From an uncultured Marinobacter sp. (GTDB lineage: Bacteria; Pseudomonadota; Gammaproteobacteria; Pseudomonadales; Oleiphilaceae), in contig NZ_CAMPJO010000011.1 of NCBI RefSeq assembly GCF_946886895.1, positions 1 through 64,000 on the forward strand: a stretch of DNA of 64,000 nt, given 5' to 3'. The number at the start of each line of letters is the position of its first letter. The first letter of the stretch is position 1. The notes below the pieces were generated by a model. It did not search any database. It was given only the letters and a program-made list of their open reading frames with translations, and was not told where the DNA came from. Below, piece after piece: positions 59,217 to 64,000 of the stretch. The position numbers and the translations under genes are program-made.

Positions 59217-60227
59217 TCAGAAGTAGTAAACAGCGCCAACAGAAGCGATGGAACGCTCGTCGGTAACGCCGTCATTCGTGCCATCACCGTCTACGTCATA
59301 CGCATACACTTCATCACCGCCACCCAGGTAGCCTTCGAAGTAAACGTACATGTGGTCAGACAGGTTATGGAGAGCCTGCAAAGTCACAGTCGTCGTCTCG
59401 GTATCAGCAGCATCGTCTGCTGTCTGCATCTCATAGGCCAGCGAGAACTGGTTGGAGCCCAGAGCGTATACACCCTGGAGGCCAAACACGTCGGCTACAT
59501 CTTTGCGAGTCTGGTACTGACCGGTCAGGCTCAGATCACCCATGGAGTAAGTAGCTCGCAGGCCGTAGGTGTTTTCATTGTTGATGCTGCCGCCGTTACC
59601 GGAGTACTCGTCACCGCCGTCGTTGGAGTCCATGGCGAAGGCCAGCTCCAGGGCATCAGCAGAGTAAATGGCCGCCAGCTGATAAGGGTAAGACTTCTTG
59701 GCATTATTGGCGTCACCATCGCCATTTATCTGAACCGCAGCACCCAGTTTCAGGCCGCCAAAAGACGGAGACAGGTATTGGACAAGGTCGCCTTCGCCGG
59801 TATCGTAGCTACCACCAAGGTTCAGAGTAGCCACTTCGTAGAAGTTGACGATCTTGTCGATGGCGCTTTCGTAGGTGGAGTCGTCAGAACCAACCCATAC
59901 CTGGCCGAAGCTGTCACCTTTAACACCGATGTAGGCTTCGTCGAGGCTGTCGATGCCGTTGCTGGCAGCCTTGTCATCAGCGTTGATGCCTTCGAGCTCT
60001 ACCTTCAGGAAACCAGTGATACCCGGAGCAATCTCGTGATCGTGGGAAACACCCAGAGTAGTACCGTTATCAAAGTGATCAACTGTGGAAGGACCACCGT
60101 CGAAGTTGTCGTGAGCGATTGCGTACTGAATGTTACCGTACACGGTCGGCATGTTGCTTTCCTGGGCCATGACAGCGCCAGAGAACGTAGCAGCTGCGAT
60201 AGCAGAAGCGAGGAGCGTCTTTTTCAT
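59217..60227 (-). CDS. Gram-negative trimeric porin
   Basis: A 336-residue outer-membrane porin. Signal peptide MKKTLLASAIAAATFSGAVMA, then a beta-barrel rich in Asp/Gly/Tyr with alternating amphipathic strands, beginning TVYGNIQYAIAHD and ending in a C-terminal SVGAVYYF (the terminal Phe used by BamA). The loop QVWVGSDDSTYESAIDKIVN is the constriction-loop region of the general porin family. Upstream is a strong Pho-box match, which suggests phosphate-limited expression; sequence alone does not show ion selectivity. Confidence 0.93.
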   Translation of the reverse strand: MKKTLLASAIAAATFSGAVMAQESNMPTVYGNIQYAIAHDNFDGGPSTVDHFDNGTTLGVSHDHEIAPGITGFLKVELEGINADDKAASNGIDSLDEAYIGVKGDSFGQVWVGSDDSTYESAIDKIVNFYEVATLNLGGSYDTGEGDLVQYLSPSFGGLKLGAAVQINGDGDANNAKKSYPYQLAAIYSADALELAFAMDSNDGGDEYSGNGGSINNENTYGLRATYSMGDLSLTGQYQTRKDVADVFGLQGVYALGSNQFSLAYEMQTADDAADTETTTVTLQALHNLSDHMYVYFEGYLGGGDEVYAYDVDGDGTNDGVTDERSIASVGAVYYF

Positions 60228-60336
60228 GTTGCGTCTTCCTTTTTGAGTTAACTCAGGTTTTAGCGACGGGTTCTTGTCCCGATTTTTGTAAGGCGTCACC
60301 AGTCAGGCTGGATGTGCCCGATTCTGCATCACATCA

Positions 60337-60354
60337 ATGTCAGTTTTGTGACAG
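60337..60354 (-). promoter_or_regulatory. Pho box (PhoB site) upstream of the porin
   Basis: On the minus strand, CTGTCACAAAACTGACAT is two heptamers (CTGTCAC, CTGACAT; consensus CTGTCAT) separated by AAAA. It agrees with the 18-base Pho box at 16 positions, treating the spacer as any A/T. A -10-like CAGAAT begins 10 bases downstream of the box, the spacing expected for PhoB-activated promoters that lack a -35. It lies 110-127 bases upstream of the porin start. Confidence 0.7.
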
Positions 60355-60744
60355 CGATGTAACTTTTCTTCTTTTTTATGGAAATCTACCCGAAGGCAGA
60401 CCTTACAGCTCAAATACTTACAGAGTCTTCTTAAAGCCCTGCGTAATGAACCTGTTTTAATACATCGTTTTCTTTTTTGCAAATTTTTAAGAACGACTTT
60501 TTAGCTCGTTTGGCACCAGAAAAGCAAGTGCTTATAGCTTATCACTCTGTGGTGATTTGTGACCGTTGTGTATCAATTACAGGGCCAGGTAGGCGACACT
60601 TCTTATAAATCAGCACATTAGGACAAAAACCAGCCGCCGGACGTCGTGCAGAGCAGGCAATACTCCGGCGCGCTGCACCAACCCGGGCCACTCCCACCCC
60701 TGCCGCCCGAACACAGAGCACAACTGACCAGGCTCACCTGGCCC
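60355..60744. other. 390-bp region without genes, AT-rich
   Basis: Between the Pho box and the dtd stop codon I see no coding frame longer than ~65 codons and no tRNA. It includes T-rich tracts (60365-60380, 60470-60490). Could hold a small RNA or further regulatory sites; none is recognisable. Confidence 0.7.
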
Positions 60745-61188
60745 TCAGGCTTCAAGCAGGAAGGTAACCGGGCCATCATTAACCAGCCGAACCTTCATAT
60801 CCGCACCAAACCACCCTTGCCGGACCGGCAGATCTCCCATTGAGCGCCGGGCATGCGTCAGGAACTCCTGAAACAGACGATCAGCGGATTCCGGGGCGGC
60901 AGCCAGTGAAAACCCCGGGCGAGCGCCCGACGATGTATCCGCCGCCAGGGTGAACTGGGGAACCACCAGCAAGGCCCCACCCGCATCAATCAGGCTCCGG
61001 TTCATACGGCCTTGAGCATCCGGAAAGACCCGGTAGGCAAGGATTTTCTGGCACAGCGCCCTTGCCTGGTCCGGCCCGTCACCACGCTCCACGCCGAGCA
61101 ACAGCAGTAACCCCGTGCCAATGGTCGCAATGGCCACGCCATCAACCTCAACACCGGCTTCGGATACTCGCTGGATCAGCCCTTTCAT
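60745..61188 (-). CDS. dtd: D-aminoacyl-tRNA deacylase
   Basis: A 147-residue DTD that hydrolyses D-amino acids (classically D-Tyr) from mischarged tRNA. Begins MKGLIQRVSEAGVEVDG. The catalytic SQFTL motif appears as VPQFTLAADTSSGARPGF (Ser replaced by Pro at the first position, QFT retained), and the Gly-cisPro-like GPVTFLLEA end is intact. Start at ATG 61188; weak ribosome-binding site, so it may depend on translation from upstream pip (107-base gap). Confidence 0.93.
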   Translation of the reverse strand: MKGLIQRVSEAGVEVDGVAIATIGTGLLLLLGVERGDGPDQARALCQKILAYRVFPDAQGRMNRSLIDAGGALLVVPQFTLAADTSSGARPGFSLAAAPESADRLFQEFLTHARRSMGDLPVRQGWFGADMKVRLVNDGPVTFLLEA

Positions 61189-61294
61189 TCTATTTTCTGG
61201 AGCGCCTGAACAGATAGGAATATGAACGACCGGCAAGAGTGTATCCATGGTCGCCAGCTATCGCAACCCTGAGCAACGCTTTCAACTCACACCG

Positions 61295-62257
61295 TTAACC
61301 GGCGCTTTGCCCGGTACGCGCGATGACTTCCTCCACACCTCGCATCAGCGCATCCACGATGGCTGGCTCAGAGGCGGAATGACCCGCGTCCCGGATAATC
61401 CGGAGCTCGGCTTGTGGCCACGCCCTGCTCAGTGCCAGGGCGTTGTCCAGGGGGCAGACCATGTCGTACCGGCCGTGAACAATAATCCCGGGAATGTCTT
61501 TCAGCAGAGGGGCATTCCGAACAATCTGGTCGTCGTCGAGGAAGGCTTTATTCATGAAGTAGTGGCACTCAATACGCGCCAGGGCGATGGCCACGTGGGG
61601 ATGACCAAAGTGTTCCACAACCCGGGGATTCGGATGCAGGGTTGCGCAACGGCCTTCCCAGACGGACCAGGCCTTGGCGGCCTGAATCTGTTCCAGATCG
61701 TTCGTGCTGGTTAGCTTGCGATAATACGCCGCCACCATATCGCCACGCTCGGCCGGATCGATCTGCGCCTCGAACTCCTCCCAGTAATCCGGGAATACCC
61801 GGCTTGCGCCGTCCTGGTAGAACCAGTGGATGTCCCGGGGCCGGCACAGAAAAATCCCCCGGAGTACAAGGCCCAGCACACGATCGGGGTGGGTCTGGGC
61901 ATACACCAGGCTCAGGGTCGACCCCCAACTGCCCCCGAACAGCAGCCACTGATCAATGCCGAGAAACGAACGGACCGTTTCCATGTCCTGAACCAGTTTG
62001 CCGGTGCTGTTCCCCTCCAGCGCGGCGAGCGGCGTCGAACGCCCGGCGCCACGCTGGTCCATCAGGATGATCCGGAATCGTTCGGCATCAAAAAATCGGC
62101 GATGGTAGTCTTCACAGCCACCGCCCGGACCGCCATGGACAACAAGCACCGGGATTCCGTCGGGATTACCGCTTTCCTCAACGTACAGCTCGTGGGGTGG
62201 GTCAACCGCAATGCGGTGCTGGGCACCTGGTTTGATTTCGGGGTAAAGAGTCAGCAT
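61295..62257 (-). CDS. pip: Prolyl iminopeptidase
   Basis: A 320-residue alpha/beta hydrolase (S33) that removes N-terminal proline. Visible: the oxyanion region VLVVHGGPGGGC, the nucleophile elbow GGSWGSTLSLVYAQTHP (GxSxG), the FGGSW-type RGIFLCRPRDIHWFYQDGASRVFPDYW, the acidic residue in HGRYDMVCPLDNA and the catalytic His in AGHSASEPAI. Full length, cytoplasmic, no signal peptide. Confidence 0.96.
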   Translation of the reverse strand: MLTLYPEIKPGAQHRIAVDPPHELYVEESGNPDGIPVLVVHGGPGGGCEDYHRRFFDAERFRIILMDQRGAGRSTPLAALEGNSTGKLVQDMETVRSFLGIDQWLLFGGSWGSTLSLVYAQTHPDRVLGLVLRGIFLCRPRDIHWFYQDGASRVFPDYWEEFEAQIDPAERGDMVAAYYRKLTSTNDLEQIQAAKAWSVWEGRCATLHPNPRVVEHFGHPHVAIALARIECHYFMNKAFLDDDQIVRNAPLLKDIPGIIVHGRYDMVCPLDNALALSRAWPQAELRIIRDAGHSASEPAIVDALMRGVEEVIARTGQSAG

Positions 62258-62310
62258 GGGGTTACTCCGGAATAGACATGCTTCCGAAGTTTGTATGAAA
62301 AAGGGGTCAG

Positions 62311-62355
62311 ATGAAAACGGGGCCGGATGAAATTTTCATCCGGCCCCGTTTTCAT
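62311..62355 (-). terminator. Long palindromic terminator after typA
   Basis: Near-perfect palindrome: ATGAAAACGGGGCCGGATG, AAAATTTT-like centre and its complement, ending in a T-rich tract on the minus strand 26 bases past the typA stop. GGGGTCAGATG just before it (62303-62313) recurs in variant form at 19271-19299 next to the hslU terminator. Confidence 0.8.
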
Positions 62356-62380
62356 TTTCGTTTTCAACCCGGTTTTCAGG

Positions 62381-64000
62381 TTACTTCTTGTTCGCGCGCT
62401 TACGCTCGTTTTCAGTGAGAAGCTTCTTCCGGAGGCGGATCGATTTCGGGGTCACTTCCACCAACTCGTCGCCGTCAATGAATTCCAGCGCCTGCTCCAG
62501 AGTGAACTTGACTGGCGGTACCAGTCCGATGACTTCATCCTTGCCAGAGGCACGCATGTTGTCGAGCTTCTTGCCCTTGGTGGGGTTAATCACCAGATCG
62601 TTGTCCCGGCTGTGGATACCACAAAGCTGACCTTCGTAGATTTCCTGACCCGGATCCAGGAACAGCTTGCCACGACTCTGCAGGGTTTCCAGCGAGTAGG
62701 TCAGGGCGGTACCCGTCGCCATGGACACCAGAACACCATTCTGGCGGCTGGTAACATCACCCACCTTGATCGGGCCATAATGGCTGAAGGTGGAGGTCAG
62801 AATACCGGTACCGGAGGTCATGGTCAGGAAGGTATTCCGGAAGCCGATCAGGCCACGGGCCGGAATGGTGTACTCAAGACGCATGCGCCCCTTGCCATCC
62901 GGAACCATATTGGTCAGATCACCCTTGCGCAGCCCCATTTGCTCCATGATCGGGCCCTGGTGCTGCTCTTCAATGTCGACGATGACATTTTCGTACGGCT
63001 CTTGCTTGACGCCATCCACTTCCTTGATCACAACTTCCGGACGACCGACCGCCAGCTCGAAGTTCTCGCGACGCATGTTCTCGATCAGCACGGAAAGGTG
63101 CAGCTCACCACGGCCGGACACCTTGAACTTGTCCGCTGACTCACCTTCTTCAACGCGCAATGCCACGTTGTGCAGAAGTTCCTTCTCCAGGCGCTCCTTG
63201 ATGTTCCGGCTGGTGACGTATTTGCCTTCCCTGCCTGCAAACGGTGAGTCGTTTACCTGAAAGGTCATGGACACGGTCGGCTCATCCACCGTAAGCGCCG
63301 GCAGGGCCTCAACGTTGGCCTGGTCACACAGGGTATCGGAGATAAACAGCTCGTCCATACCACTGATACAGACAATATCGCCAGCCTGGGCCTCGTCGAC
63401 TTCCACACGCTGCAAGCCGGAGTGCCCCATGATCTTGAGGATACGACCATTGCGCTTCTTGCCGCTGGCACCAATTGCCGTTACCGGCGAGTTGGTCTTG
63501 ACCTTGCCGCGCGCGATGCGGCCGATGCCGATCACACCCAGGAAGCTGTTGTAATCCAGCTGGGAGATCTGCATCTGGAACGGGCCATCGGGATCGACAT
63601 CCGGCGCAGGCACATGATCAACAATGGCCTGGAACACGGCATCCATGTTGTCGTCCAGGTTTTCGTGGTCCATGCCGGCAATGCCGTTGAGGGCGCTGGC
63701 GAACACAATGGGAAAGTCCAGTTGCTCGTCGGTCGCACCCAGGTTGTCAAAGAGATCGAAAACCTGATCCACAACCCAGTCCGGACGAGCACCGGGGCGG
63801 TCAATTTTGTTGACCACCACGATGGGGCGCAGGCCGGCCGCAAAGGCCTTCTGGGTCACAAAACGTGTTTGTGGCATCGGGCCGTCGATCGAATCCACCA
63901 CCAGCAACACGCAATCCACCATGCTCATCACGCGCTCGACTTCGCCGCCGAAATCCGCGTGCCCGGGGGTGTCAACGATGTTGATGTCGTAGCCGTTCCA
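62381..64000 (-). CDS. typA: Ribosome-associated GTPase TypA/BipA, N-terminus beyond window edge
   Basis: 539 residues of a ~605-residue translational GTPase. The P-loop and switch I would be upstream of the right edge. Visible: G3 [22 protein letters not shown]4 [15 protein letters not shown], the SALNG G5 region, a domain II barrel, EF-G-like domains III and V ([18 protein letters not shown]) and the BipA-specific C-terminal domain ([18 protein letters not shown], ending in the basic ERKRANKK). It acts in 50S assembly at low temperature and stress. Confidence 0.97.
   Translation of the reverse strand, partial: WNGYDINIVDTPGHADFGGEVERVMSMVDCVLLVVDSIDGPMPQTRFVTQKAFAAGLRPIVVVNKIDRPGARPDWVVDQVFDLFDNLGATDEQLDFPIVFASALNGIAGMDHENLDDNMDAVFQAIVDHVPAPDVDPDGPFQMQISQLDYNSFLGVIGIGRIARGKVKTNSPVTAIGASGKKRNGRILKIMGHSGLQRVEVDEAQAGDIVCISGMDELFISDTLCDQANVEALPALTVDEPTVSMTFQVNDSPFAGREGKYVTSRNIKERLEKELLHNVALRVEEGESADKFKVSGRGELHLSVLIENMRRENFELAVGRPEVVIKEVDGVKQEPYENVIVDIEEQHQGPIMEQMGLRKGDLTNMVPDGKGRMRLEYTIPARGLIGFRNTFLTMTSGTGILTSTFSHYGPIKVGDVTSRQNGVLVSMATGTALTYSLETLQSRGKLFLDPGQEIYEGQLCGIHSRDNDLVINPTKGKKLDNMRASGKDEVIGLVPPVKFTLEQALEFIDGDELVEVTPKSIRLRKKLLTENERKRANKK

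Overview
This window looks like chromosomal core DNA of a GC-rich, didermic gammaproteobacterium. Lipid A/Kdo genes, a type IV pilus pilMNOPQ operon followed by aroK-aroB-damX, PtsP/RppH, HslVU, GlnE and a pseudomonad-like cpdA / DUF1249 / nudF / thiC / tolC neighbourhood all point to the Marinobacter/Pseudomonas side of the class. Marinobacter is my best guess from gene order and repeat content; no rRNA or other formal marker is present. I found no tRNA or rRNA gene, CRISPR array, transposase or prophage.

Layout. 1-7.9 kb (minus strand): the end of a damX-like ATPase/SPOR gene with a proline-glutamate hexamer repeat, aroB, aroK, a terminator, then pilQPONM read from a divergent promoter region shared with the PBP1a gene (8.1-10.6 kb). 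10.7-19.3 kb: a short malic enzyme, rpmE divergent from priA, argS, an FtsN-like SPOR protein, and hslVU behind a good sigma-32 promoter match. 19.3-25.6 kb: a patatin-like protein with Asn where the nucleophilic Ser should be, the rppH-ptsP pair, a HAD phosphatase and an RlmI-like methyltransferase. 25.6-35.7 kb: gcvH, metR/metE, cpdA-yqiB-nudF, thiC with a TPP riboswitch, and tolC.

35.7-53.1 kb is a lipopolysaccharide region. It holds waaA (Kdo transfer), two LpxL-type acyltransferases, kdkA (Kdo kinase), an ELM1-family protein, a YejM/PbgA-like sulfatase-fold membrane protein, an O-antigen ligase-like protein and nine glycosyltransferases or glycosyltransferase-like proteins. Its centre (about 44.7-50.4 kb) is clearly AT-richer than its surroundings and looks like exchanged DNA; one edge falls inside a glycosyltransferase gene. 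53.1-64 kb: ilvE, glnE, a TVGYGD potassium channel, a CYTH phosphatase, a porin with a near-consensus Pho box, dtd, pip and the 3' nine-tenths of typA.

The most unusual structure is a family of three hairpin elements of about 110 bp (25621-25728, 31685-31794, 31897-32006). All three share a conserved central core of 54-58 bp, but each is flanked by its own 26-28 bp arms. The arms are perfect or near-perfect inverted repeats within an element and largely different between elements. They lie in intergenic space beside gcvH and thiC, have no U-tract, and have no transposase nearby.
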